Assembly (NCBI GenBank): GCA_003116995.1
Contig: BDSL01000040.1
Location: 496,001 to 560,000, forward strand
Length of the DNA: 64,000 nt
Direction of reading: 5' to 3'
From: Yamagishiella unicocca
Lineage: Eukaryota; Chlorophyta; Chlorophyceae; Chlamydomonadales; Volvocaceae
In this document: positions 54,641 to 64,000 of the stretch, in pieces
Layout: each line of letters opens with the position of its first letter
How positions within the stretch are numbered: the stretch's first letter is position 1
Translations under genes and position numbers: made by a program
The notes under the pieces: model-generated
Databases searched by the model: none
What the model was told of the DNA's origin: nothing
What the model saw: only the letters and a program-made list of their open reading frames with translations

Positions 54641-54724
54641 TTGCTTTTGGGGCTGGGGTTTCCCTTGCTTCTTTCTTTCCGTGTCTATCTGCGCCTTGAG
54701 CCCTGCTTGGGGTCCGGGCTTTTC

Positions 54725-54830
54725 GGGAATAATAAAAATATTGTTATTACGCTGGCCGGAGCCTAGCGTGTATTAAGGGGGTGGGGAACTGAGGGGCGGA
54801 CTCCCCGCGACTGGCGTCCCTTAGGCGACC
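54725..54830 (-). mobile_element. RandI/Dualen-like 3' end fragment
   Basis: AATAATAAAAATATTGTTATTACGCTGGC... and CCTAGCGTGTATTAAGGGGG parallel 39,369-39,440 (AATAATGAGTACGCTGGC, CCTAGCATGTATTACGGGGG). Confidence 0.55.
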
Positions 54831-55299
54831 AATTTCGTATCATTGGCGTCCCGTCCGGTTCAGATGATGGTCTGCCTGTCCCCTCAAAGCCAGCAGTGCG
54901 CGTTGCTGGAACGGCTGTATGTTTGTACCGACGGAGCCCACACCAGCTTTTGGCAAAATCAAAATCAATGATGCGCCCCGCTCCTATGAAAAATGCTTTC
55001 TATGAGGTTCCGAGTTCCGACCGCAAAACGTAAACAATAATATTATATTAACCACCACCGCCTGGGCACATACAAGCGCAACCGCGAGGGTCCACCAGTC
55101 ACAGGTTTACTCGGCACTTAGCTACGCACACAGCCAAAGCGAAGACGACCAGGAAGTGTGACGGTAGAAATGACCGCCTGCCCAGGCCTCTCACGGCCAC
55201 TTCCTCTACAGGCGCATCTCAACCTGCGTTTGCAGCAGGTGGGTTTGTAGGTATCCTGGACACAGCAGTGTGCCCCGTTGTGCCACAAGCTGGGCGCGC
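54831..55299. other. No gene seen
   Basis: No coding region, tandem repeat or element end recognised. Confidence 0.4.
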
Positions 55300-55365
55300 C
55301 GGCATGTGCAGGCTGTAGACATCCGTCGACATGTGCAGGCGGATGTCTACAGCCTGCACATGCCG
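55300..55365. repeat. Hairpin with 26-bp perfect arms
   Basis: 55,300-55,325 (core GCATGTGCAGGCTGTAGACA) and 55,340-55,365 are exact reverse complements around a 14-base loop. The stop codon of the minus-strand candidate exon lies in one arm. Confidence 0.92.
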
Positions 55366-55739
55366 ACGCGCACAGCTAGGGAGGGGGCGGATGGGCGCGC
55401 AAACAAGGCGCCGGCCATGAGGAGCCGCCAGGTGTGCGACGGGCCTGGCTTATTGACGAGAGCCCAGCGCGGACGGGACCAGTCGCATGAGGCACAGGGC
55501 CCGGTGCGCCCCCACGGTCCCATGCCACCGGCCGCGCCGGACTGCCTGTACACCCGGAACGGGTGCAGCCACAGGCCCTCGAGCCCCAGCACAGCTGCCG
55601 CCGATCGGCCGCCACCGCCGTCGAGGCTGCCGGCAAGGGATGAGCTCCTGCTAAGGCTGCCGCTGCTGCTGCTGCCTCGGCCGATGTGTAGACATGCATG
55701 ATCCGCATGTGCATCATGCGGTGAGACCGTGGCGATCAA
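55347..55739 (-). CDS. Candidate coding exon, unrecognised
   Basis: The minus strand is open for about 130 codons with GC-rich third positions and a plausible protein composition (SRSSSLAGSLDGGGGRSAAA, LGLEGLWLHPFRVYRQSG, CASCDWSRPRWALVNKPG). No domain is recognised and no splice partner was found. It may be a fragment of a host gene carried or cut by a repeat, since it ends in the hairpin at 55,300-55,365. Confidence 0.3.
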   Translation of the reverse strand: MIATVSPHDAHADHACLHIGRGSSSSGSLSRSSSLAGSLDGGGGRSAAAVLGLEGLWLHPFRVYRQSGAAGGMGPWGRTGPCASCDWSRPRWALVNKPGPSHTWRLLMAGALFARPSAPSLAVRVGMCRL

Positions 55740-55964
55740 GCATCAGCACATTAGCCCCCGTGGACTGCTGGCCGCTGCTGAGCACTTGGCAGTGCCCAAT
55801 GGCTCTACCTTGTGGTCTGAGGCCCACCGTAACAGAGTATTTACTACTAATTGGCAGCGCAAGCCCACAGCCTCTGCTTCGGCAGCCGCCCAGCGTCATC
55901 GCGCGGCTCCGGAACCAAGTTTTTGGGCGACTGAATTATCGCTGCTTCGCTGGGTAGTAGTAAC

Positions 55965-56030
55965 TGTTACAGTGTGCCCCAGACCAGAATGTAGAGCCAT
56001 TGGGCACATCGCCAGACACTGAAGGGAACA
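55965..56030 (-). mobile_element. LINE 3' tail (family 1)
   Basis: GTAACTGTTACAGTGTGCCC, CAGACCAGAATGTAGAGCCA and GGGCACATCGCCAGACACTG: minus-strand family 1 end. Confidence 0.7.
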
Positions 56031-56152
56031 CATGTGGTCGATGTGACGCGATGCGAGGTGGAGATGCCGTACGGAAGCTTAAAGCCGGAAGCGCTCCCTG
56101 GAGCCCCGACCGAGAGCGCGCAGCAGGGCGTCCAACGGCCCCACCTCGCTGC

Positions 56153-56536
56153 ACCCCAGTTCTCCAGCATGCATCTCGAGACGTCGGTTCTAAACGGTGT
56201 TTTTTGGCATCCACGGGTCTTCCTCGAAACACCCCACCTCGCTGCACGGAGCTGCGGCAGGCGGGGTCGGGGGAGGCCCGTGTTGTGATTCAACGGTTGC
56301 CGGCAGCGCCTCCACGTCGGGCGGTGCGGCGGGAGGAGGCGGCGGTCGAGCCGCGCATCATGGGTCGTGGGCTGGGTGGGGTGAGGAAGACCCGTGGATG
56401 CAAGAAGAGACCGTTTAGAACCGACGTTTTGACATGCATGCTGGAGAACTGGGGTGGGTTTCGAGGAAGACCCGTGGATGCCCGAAAAACCGTTTAGAAC
56501 AGGCGTTTTGAGATGCATGCTGGAGGACTGGGGTGG
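56153..56536. repeat. Fold-back repeat: one forward and two inverted ~82-bp arms
   Basis: The arm 56,153-56,238 (CCAGTTCTCCAGCATGCATC ... GGTTCTAAACGG ... GGCATCCACGGGTCTTCCTC) is repeated in reverse complement at 56,377-56,457 and again at 56,456-56,536. Part of the arm also occurs at 57,483-57,514 and, inverted, in MscS intron 10 (14,561-14,588). Confidence 0.85.
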
Positions 56537-56579
56537 GTGGGGTGAGGAAGATGGGGGTGCGTAAGGGGGCGGACTGCAC

Positions 56580-57869
56580 ACATCTACTACATCTACATTA
56601 AAAAAGGGGCTGCCAGCGCACTCTTCGCAGCGACCCGCAGTCGCATCACCAGGAGGCGGCAGGTGTAGGAGCGGGCGGGTGGGTGGCGCCCGGCAGAATG
56701 TTAGTTCCCAAACACCGCCAGGCCGCCCTCGTTACGCCCAATGCCAAAAACCAGACAAACATTTCGCGCGAACTTTGGATCAGCTCTTCCCGCTACCCAC
56801 CGCGTCGCACGTGGACTTGCATCGATCCCAGCGTCACCTCACTATATATATTTCATAAAGATAAAGATAAAGATCGCAGCATGTACGACATCGTCGCACG
56901 CAAGAACCTGCACTAAGGACGTCGCCACCACCACTTCCGAGGCGATGCCCAGCGAGGCCGCCTTCCGCCCCTCCTTCCTCCTCGTCCAGTCCTATCCGGC
57001 ATCCGCGCTCTCTGCCGCGCAGCAGCTACCCGCAACTACCCGCAGCTACTCCACTGCAGCCAAATCTGCCACCGAAAATCGTGATCACGACGGTCCCTCG
57101 CCTCACCATCCGCTCCACCTCATCCCCCGCGGTTCCCCGTAAAACCGTCTCTTGACTGCCAGCTCGTTGTTCGCTTCGGTTCGTTGTTCAGTGTCAGGGG
57201 CGGTGTCAGCAAACGGCTATGTGGGCAGGAGGCGCGACAGTGGTGGTGGTGGTGGTGGGCGCCGAAGCCTCCATCTGCTGCTACCCGCCCCCCGGCGGGA
57301 GGTCCGGCAGCCCGACCCGACTCGCATCGACAGTGCGGACGAGGCTATCCGTAAAAGAAAAGGGCTGTCTGCGCCTGTGCGCTCCCACCTCCTCCCTGAG
57401 CCCCGCATCTGGCGGCGCCGCGACCCCTTGACGACTCCCCCTCACACCCCCACCACACCAGGTCTGGTGACCAGACCTTGTTGGCATCCACGGGTCTTCC
57501 TCGAAACACCGCACCAGACAGGGTCTGTACCCGGGTTTGTTTCCTCGCCACCGCCACACCAGGCGCGTAATAAATGGCCTGCGCCGTCCGGTTTTAAGTA
57601 CGGTACACCGAGGGACGAGCAAAAAATATAATTCGTGCCCGGCGGCGCAGGCTATCCCAGCACGTCATGTGCTAGGCCGCCGCCACCCCAACACCACCAC
57701 TGACTGAATGCCACCGCACGAGCAAGAGGGACGGCAGAGGGGTTGGCAGGGGGTTTGGCGGAGGGGATGGCGGAGGGGGCTTCGGAGCAGCTCACGACGC
57801 GCACCAAGTGCCACCGCCAGCACTACCAACTCTCTGTCCATCGGTGATGGCAGAAGTGCTAGTGCTGCC
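56580..57869. other. No supported gene
   Basis: An (ATAAAG)n microsatellite lies at about 56,857-56,875. Plus-strand frames at 56,944-57,142 (MPSEAAFRPSFLLVQ...) and 57,152-57,480 are open but unrecognised; they could be exons or chance in GC-rich DNA. Confidence 0.35.
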
Positions 57870-58690
57870 CGATTTACGCTGTCCCCGTCCTCTTTGCTTG
57901 GTTCGTTGGGACTGCCTGGCGTGCTGATATTCCCTTTATTTGCTGGTCAGCCTTTTGGGTGGGGCATTTCTTGTGTGTGGGCGGCACCCACGGTGGTGCC
58001 GCTGCGGGGTTTTGTCCCCAGCCCGTCGATCACGGCTGTCACAGTTCCTCCTGCAGTGCGTGGGCCTTGATGTCCCGTCTTTGGCGCCTTAGCTGGGATG
58101 CACCAACAAGTAAGAAGCCTTCCTGGCACCTGGCCATTAACGATCATAACGGGTTTCCCATGCACTTGGTGCAGGGTGCCCGGGGGCCGCCCGCCACCCT
58201 ATACTTGTGCCCGTGCGCGGACCCCATGGCAGCCGGTCTCTGCCTGCACTACTTTTGGGAGTGCCCGATGGCCCACATCCTTCGTGAAGAACTCGAGGAA
58301 GCGATCGGCGGTGTGGCCGTCTTGGTGATTTCGCTTATGTGGTTGGTGCTGGCCCCCTTACTTCGGGTGTTCACCTCTCGGTTTTGGACGTTGGCAGGCA
58401 GGCTGGCTGCAGTCGCTGCCCTGGGGCTTCATCTCCTGCTCCGGGCAGGGGGGGGATCTGGTTGTGGTTCCTCGTGCTGTGCTGGCTTGGTGCGAACTTT
58501 TCCGGAGGTCGCTGCCGATTTCTGGTCTTGCCTGAGTGCTTTTGCGGCGCTAGGTTTCACCCCCCGTGGGTCATCAGGGTACGTAGGTCCCGGCCGTCCA
58601 CGATTTTTTGGCCTCCTTCGGCGCTGGGGAGGTGGTGTCTCACGGTCACCCTGGGGTTGCGGGACTGCCCGATGACTAGGCCCCGGTGGT
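57870..58690 (+). pseudogene. LINE ORF2 C-terminal fragment
   Basis: LWRLSWDAPTSKKPSWHLAI, NGFPMHLVQGARG, CPCADPMAAGLCLHYFWECP, AVAALGLHLLLR, DFWSCLSAFAALGFTPRGSS: the same block order as the 671-codon ORF at 36-38 kb and clearly the same family, with scattered substitutions. Stop at 58,673. Confidence 0.75.
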
Positions 58691-60481
58691 GGTAGGTGCT
58701 GTTGGGCGCGCTTTCCCTGCTGCGTCCTTGTGGTCGGTTACCTCTTGGTCTTGGGCCCTTCAGCCTCACTTGTCGGCACCATGTTTCGGTGCCTTGCTTG
58801 CCTACGTTTTGGTTGGGTCCGTTGCCTCGGAGTGGGCAGGACTCAAGGTCAACCACTCCCAAGTGCGCCGTCACCGGCATACTGCACAAGCAGGCCTGGG
58901 CGGATCGAGGCCTGAACGGACCCACATGCGAGCGCACACTGAAGGCGGCACTCCAAGGCAAAATCCGCATCTGTGGCGCCACCGTACCTTACAAGCCGCC
59001 AAATGAGGCGTACAAGTGCCTGGGAGTAAAAAATACGCTAACCTTAAACTGGGGGGGACAAATGGCGCATGTTTGCGATACAGTCCAGGAAAAGGGCCGC
59101 TCCCTCACAACGTGTCTCGCCTCCCCGGACCAATGCCTACGCGTAATACAATCGTGCATACAGTCGGTGGTGGCGCACAGCCTATCGACCATGGCCTACA
59201 CACCGAACGATATCCGGCATCTGGACGCCATGATCGCCCGGATCGCCAAAAAAGTGCTACGGTCTTATCCCCGGGTTCCCAAGATCCCAACACGAGCAGT
59301 TCTTCAACCAGCGTTGCAGTACGGCCTAGGTGTCGGCTCGCTACTGCCCATCTACGTCCGCAAATCGGCAAGGGCCCTTGTCCTAGCCCTGAACGACACA
59401 GGACGCCTAGGAGTGGTGACCCAAGCCCTACTAGATCTCCAGAGCCGCTATGCGGCCACGGTGCCCATGCATCCACAAATACAAACTGGAAAGCAGCTTC
59501 TACACCACCCTAAAACAGCTGAGCCTTGTCCACGAAAACGGGCTAGTACTCACGCACCATGGTGCCTCATACTCGCCGGTTATCAACACCATTATGGCTG
59601 TTGCCGACACCCTACCGCGGGGTCAGGATGGGGGACCAGGACTGCTGCCCCATCGATACCTTATCCCCCTAACGGAACTAGGAATTAACCTGCACGAACT
59701 CATCGATAAAAACACTAAACAACACCTGATCACCACCGCCGAGCTAGCCAAGCTCTTCCCGAGGCGAGCCATACATCGCCGCCACAAGGTCGCGCTCAAC
59801 CGGCTGAGCCTGGCGGTCAGTGCTGCCTGTGACCCAACCCCCCGAGCGCCAGACTATAACCCACGAACCTGGGCCTGCGCCCAGCCCCTGCATGACCGGC
59901 GCTTCCGCGCCATTCCCGACACACCCGCCTATGCCAGCCTCGTACATAAGGCGACCCTGCCGGCCCCCATGCAGGCACCCCCCCTTGACCCGTACGTCAG
60001 ACCCAATGAAACTGTCACCCGGGCCCCTGTGCGCAACCGCACCCAAGGTGCCGACGGGGCCGACGGAGCCGCACAGCCGCTTGAGGAGGAAACACTGACC
60101 GGGGCAGACCTGGGTGGGGAACAGCAAGTCAGGACAGCCACCCGCAAGACGACCGTGAAACAAAGGCAGGGAGCGCGAATCGATACACACACCCGGCATG
60201 ACAATACACAAGTGAAGACTGACACGGCCGCCATCCATAAAGCGGGGCCACACGGCCTAACAGTCGACAACCGCCGGGAAAGTGTGATGTGGTCCCGTCA
60301 GGTGTTTGGGGCAATTCTGGCGGACACCCGAAAGAGTATCCCCCGACTGGGTACGTACTTCGCTCGCCCGGACCACCAACCCCCGCAACCCACGCATCCC
60401 CCAAACCCGTACAACGATCACTCTGGGGTATCTCGGACTTGGCGTCGCGCACATACACGACGGCGAGGAAACGCCTACTGA
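58690..60481 (+). pseudogene. Reverse transcriptase C-terminal part of a second chlorophyte retrotransposon
   Basis: The frame passes from LKVNHS to KCAVTGILHKQAW with a one-base shift, then YKCLGVKNTLTLNWGGQM, SCIQSVVAHSLSTMAYTPND and ALNDTGRLGVVTQALL. These are the post-palm and thumb features of chlorophyte non-LTR reverse transcriptases. After another frame change at about 59,460 it continues ESSFYTTLKQLSLVHENGLV, HKVALNRLSLAVSA and on to a stop at 60,481. The palm with its YxDD is missing (5' truncated or replaced), and no endonuclease domain is present at the 3' end. Confidence 0.7.
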
Positions 60482-60550
60482 GCAGGAGGCACCTAAGCCG
60501 GTGCTTGAATACCTGGCAAGCAAAGGCGACCCACAGCTACCCCCACGGCC

Positions 60551-61215
60551 CCCCCCCCTTGGGCCCACCGCCACCCGGAAGGAATGGAATGACCGGAATG
60601 CTGTTCCGAACCCCCCCCTTGGGCCCACCACCACCCGGAAGGAATGGAATGACCGGAATGCTGTTCCGAACCCCCCCCTTGGGCCCACCACCACCCGGAA
60701 GGAATGGAATGACTGGAATGCCGTTCTGACCCCCCCCCTTTGGGCCCACCGCCACCCGGAAGGAACAGAATGACCGGAATGCTGTTCCGACCCCCCCCCT
60801 TGGGCCCACCGCCACCTGGAAGGAATGGAATGACCGGAATGCCGTTCTGACCCCCCCCCTTTGCCCACCGCCACCCAGAAGGAACGGAAGGAATGGAATG
60901 ACCGGATGCTGTTCCGACCCCCCCCCCTTGGGCCCACCGCCACCTGGAAGGAGCGGAAGGAACGGAACGCCGTCCGGGACCCCCCCCTCCTCCCTCCTGA
61001 TTCCCGGAAGGACCGGAAGGAATGGAATGCCGTCCGGGACCCCCCCCCTCCTGATTCCCGGAAGGAACGGAAGGAATGGAATGCCGTCCGGGACCCCCCC
61101 CTCCCTCCTGATTCCCGGAAGGAACGGAAGGAATGGAAGGAATGGAAACCTTTTTGGCCTCCCCCTTCCCTTCTTGAGATCCGCAGGAAGCCAGAAGGAA
61201 TGGAATGACCGGAAT
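60551..61215. repeat. 60-bp satellite array, strand-asymmetric
   Basis: Units of about 60 bases begin CCCCCCCCTTGGGCCCACC and run through GGAAGGAATGGAATGACCGG. From about 60,970 they change to a 50-base variant with CTCCTGATTCCCGGAAGGAA. One strand carries all the C-runs. It starts 70 bases after the retrotransposon remnant stop. Confidence 0.92.
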
Positions 61216-61480
61216 GCCGTTCTAGTCCCCCACTTTGGGCCCCTGGTGATTAGGACTGGTACTTCCAAACCTGGAATGGGCAATTTCCGGGCTGGAATGG
61301 GGGCCCCTGCTGGTCGGAACTGGTACTTCCAGGTGTCGTATGGGCAATTCCAAACCGGAATGGGGTCCATTCCGGTTTGGAAGGGCCCCTTCCAGAAAGG
61401 TACAGAAAACAACTGGAATATCTGGAATTCCTGGAATTCCGACCCGTCCATTCCGCCCTTGTGCTCAGGGGGCCGGTGGG

Positions 61481-62573
61481 CGCGCGAACTCGCTGGAATT
61501 TGCTGGAATTGGATTGAACTGCCCACATGCTACGACCCTACGGCTCATTGTAATTCCATTACACTTTGCGTTTCCAAATGCGCCCCGCCAGAGTTGCAGC
61601 GACTTTCATGTAACGATAGAGTTTTTTCAAGAATACGACGTTTCGCGAAGATGTCCTTTACAGTCCTCTGCTTTCTTTTGTGGGTGCTTTTGGGGTATGG
61701 GGCTTGGGGGCCCCGTTTTGCCGGGTCGCGCTTTCCCCTTCCAGCCCCGCCAGCAACAAGGGAACGGCCTCCGAAACTGGGATTGCTCTTGGCTGGGGTT
61801 TCAGCCAGATCACCCCTCGCGCCATACCAGCTATGTAATACCATACTAGGCACTAGTTGGACGCGGCGATGCAAGCCTAGGGTCACGTACGCCAACACAG
61901 CCAACACACGGGCACGTCCCCCCACCTGACACGATCCTGCAGTGTGACACGTTACTTTTTGCCGCCTACTGACCTTTCCTTCGCTTTCCCCCTTCGGTGT
62001 ATGCGGGCGACTTGCCCCCGCCAGCTGAATAACCTTGCGATGGGCTGCACGCTGAACAGGTTTTGCGATTCGCTTTCTTCCCCTCCCGGCGCGCGCCACC
62101 TCCACCGCGTTGGCCCTGCCTGTCGCCCAGCTGCCCGGCGGCTTCTTAAGTGTGGGCCCAGACTGTGTCGACGCCATGAATGCTAGCATGGCGTCTGGGG
62201 CTGGTGCTGCCTGCGCAGAGAGAGGTGGTGGTGAGGACGACCCTGGACGACAGCTTTGTCCTCGGTGCAGACAACGAGCGCAGTGTTACCTGTCCACCAA
62301 AGAGTTCAAACCCAGCTATATTACGGCTATCCTTGCATGTGTTAAGATAAATGCTGCGCTGTCTCATGTGTTGGCAGTTTTATGTCAACTGTAAAGGACA
62401 TCTTCGCGAAATGTCGTAGTCTCGAACAGCCTCTATCGCTACGTAATAGCCGCTGCACACTACTGGCGGGACGCAAGTGGAAATACAAAGTGTAATGGAA
62501 TTGCAGTGAGTCGCAGAGTCGTAGCACGTGGGCAGTTCAGTCCAAGTCCAGCAAATTCCAGCGAACTCGCGCG
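61481..62573. repeat. Inverted repeat with ~185-bp arms enclosing 0.7 kb
   Basis: 61,481-61,665 (CGCGCGAACTCGCTGGAATT ... CATTACACTTTGCGTTTCC ... TTTCGCGAAGATGTCCTTTA) is matched in reverse complement by 62,389-62,573 at roughly 80-85% identity. The interior includes a LINE 3' UTR piece (61,676-61,760, like 35.9 kb) and GC-rich sequence without a gene. Confidence 0.85.
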
Positions 62574-62689
62574 ACTTCCGGGCGGAATTCGGACCTCATT
62601 CCATGCATGGCATAGACCCCGCTGGTCTCGGCAAATTGGAAGTATTTCCGACGGCGAGTATAATACATCAACATTTACTATTAAGAAGT

Positions 62690-63115
62690 AAGCCGCAATA
62701 GCGGCTTTAGTTATGGATACCAGTCCATACGCACGTAGTGGTATGTGAAGTATTTTACACTTTTTGCGGCAGCAGGCGTCAAAAGCGCATGCGCTTTTGT
62801 CAAAGTTGCTGATGAGCATTCGCATGCGAAGACAACATAAGTTTCGTGATCACGTGGGGGCGTCGGGACGCCCTTCAAGCTCTCTCAAGCTCTCAGCCCT
62901 ATGACAGCCGAATCGTCGTAACATTCTCATGAACATTCGTGAAGGCCTTACATATGAACCCTATTACAAGCCTTTGTAAAGGTTTAATACGAGGCTACAA
63001 GGTGCCGTTAAGAAAGCTTATAAGTCATTAACGTGTGCGGACCACGCAGCAGCATCAGTACCGACAGTAACTAACTAACACATCAGATATAGCAGAGCTT
63101 GGCGTAAGCTGGAAA
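62690..63115 (+). repeat. Dispersed repeat D, copy 4
   Basis: CCATACGCACGTAGTG, CACTTTTTGCGGCAGCAGGC, GCATTCGCATGCGAAGACA and GCTTGGCGTAAGCTGGAA match copy 1 with insertions. Confidence 0.6.
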
Positions 63116-63199
63116 CATTTATACAAAATAAGCAACGCGATACTTGATTGAACGAATGAGTGGAATCTTACGTATTATACTGGTATTACCAAGGGAGTC

Positions 63200-63335
63200 G
63201 TACGTAGATAGAGTGACCTCGGGCCCTAGCGAACCCAGCAGGACAAGGCGAGCCCAGGACAAGAGGGCCCATGGCGTGGCTTCAACTTTTAAGAGCCGGG
63301 GCAAAACGAAGCAGACGCCCCTGCCCAAGGCTACA
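63200..63335 (-). mobile_element. Retrotransposon 3' tail (family 2)
   Basis: CCTAGCGAACCCAGCAGGAC, GAGCCCAGGACAAGAGGGCC and GAGCCGGGGCAAAACGAAGC: a family 2 end on the minus strand, with a partial internal duplication of the GGACAAG block. Confidence 0.6.
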
Positions 63336-63459
63336 GGTAGTACAGGAAAGCCTCGAAAGGCACAGAGATGTCGGGCAATAATCCCAGGACATACAAGCAG
63401 GGGGGCCCGTGCATATTGCTACGTACAATATATTGTATGACTGACTGCTTGCTGATAAT

Positions 63460-64000
63460 GAACGGAATCAGATAGGTACTGAGCAGGTAGACAGACTGGT
63501 TTCAGCATACATAGCATACATGGCGCTAGCTAGCTACTGGTAGCTCGTCAATGAAGGTTCCACCTAGAACCTTCATTGACAATCTATGTACCAGCATGCA
63601 TGCTCATCAGAACCCAATCCAGGTGGCGGGCGATTCGTATTTGCGATTTCCCATTACCCACATATGAGGGTTCTCGTCCAGAACGGGATCCAAAAGCGGA
63701 AAGAGTGTCCGATTGAAGGGAACCCAAAAGGTATTTACTTGAGGCTCTCGCCATAGAACCAACACCATCGTCCGCAGCTCGCTTGCGTCGGTGGCCGGGC
63801 ATTGCTTGCAGCGTTGCGTGTGTGCCCTATCCATACTATCTTTGCCGCGCAAGCATAGCAGTACCTCCTACCTACGTACGTTACCCTGAAAGGGAGAGCT
63901 AGCGAGGTAGGTGACAGTAGAAAGGAACACAGGCGCCTATATGTAGATACCGTCCATCTCAGTAGCCGAGATATGAAGATGCTTGCAATGCCTTCCTTGG
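63460..64000 (+). repeat. Dispersed repeat C, copy 3, with a hairpin
   Basis: GACAGACTGGTTTCAGCAT, GGTGGCGGGCGATTCGTATT, CAGAACGGGATCCAAAAGCG and GGGAACCCAAAAGGTATTTA match 1,955-2,060 and 50,080-50,430. A hairpin with 14-bp arms (GTCAATGAAGGTTC) lies at 63,547-63,580; the same GTCATTGAAGGTTCCGCC text is single in the copy at 1,990. The repeat may continue beyond the window. Confidence 0.65.

Noticed and set aside
60257..61526. Minus-strand IPVIPFLPGGGGPKGG repeat proteins of 228 and 329 codons
   Set aside because: The 60-bp satellite is a multiple of three and therefore open in several frames. No start context, conserved domain or splice evidence.

Overview
The window looks like nuclear DNA of a volvocine green alga (Chlamydomonas/Volvox/Gonium relatives). 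The evidence is GC-rich genes with many short phase-consistent GT-AG introns, hydroxyproline-rich (SP)n-type secreted proteins, TGTAA-type 3' ends, many tandem repeats inside introns, and retrotransposon families of the chlorophyte type. There is no bacterial-style operon or ribosome-binding site. No tRNA, rRNA or CRISPR array was recognised.

Layout: 1-3.6 kb is repeats and retrotransposon debris. 3,671-7,660 (minus) is a two-exon gene for a TPR plus COG0523/CobW-type metallochaperone GTPase. About 0.9 kb away and divergent from it, 8,560-16,482 (plus) is a 14-exon gene for a small-conductance mechanosensitive channel (MscS family) with a probable organelle transit peptide; every exon junction could be phased. 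A 29-bp minisatellite (17.3-18.0 kb) follows.

Three members of one secreted-protein family are then spread over the window: copy A at 19.8-21.6 kb (+), copy B at 35.3-32.7 kb (-) and copy C at 50.6-53.0 kb (+). Each has a signal-peptide exon, one six-cysteine EGF-like exon and a huge proline/serine exon ending in a conserved N-glycosylation and basic tail. B and C form an inverted duplication that includes introns and 3' flank. They are the best candidate here for an undescribed matrix-protein family.

The rest is mostly transposable elements. Two hAT-type DNA transposons have terminal inverted repeats and exact 8-bp target duplications (25,466-26,858 and 42,994-45,058); the second still carries a BED-finger and dimerisation-domain transposase remnant. 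A non-LTR retrotransposon carries RNase H, zinc-finger and restriction-like endonuclease regions (42.3-39.4 kb) and is split in frame by a 290-bp 5'-truncated LINE with an 11-bp target duplication. Many 5'-truncated LINE fragments share a C-terminal CxC...HFWxC module. Two very frequent LINE 3' tails ('family 1' and 'family 2' below), two further dispersed repeats (C and D), a 60-bp satellite (60.5-61.2 kb) and several perfect palindromes complete the picture. Splice sites and exon choices are read by eye and have not been tested against transcripts.
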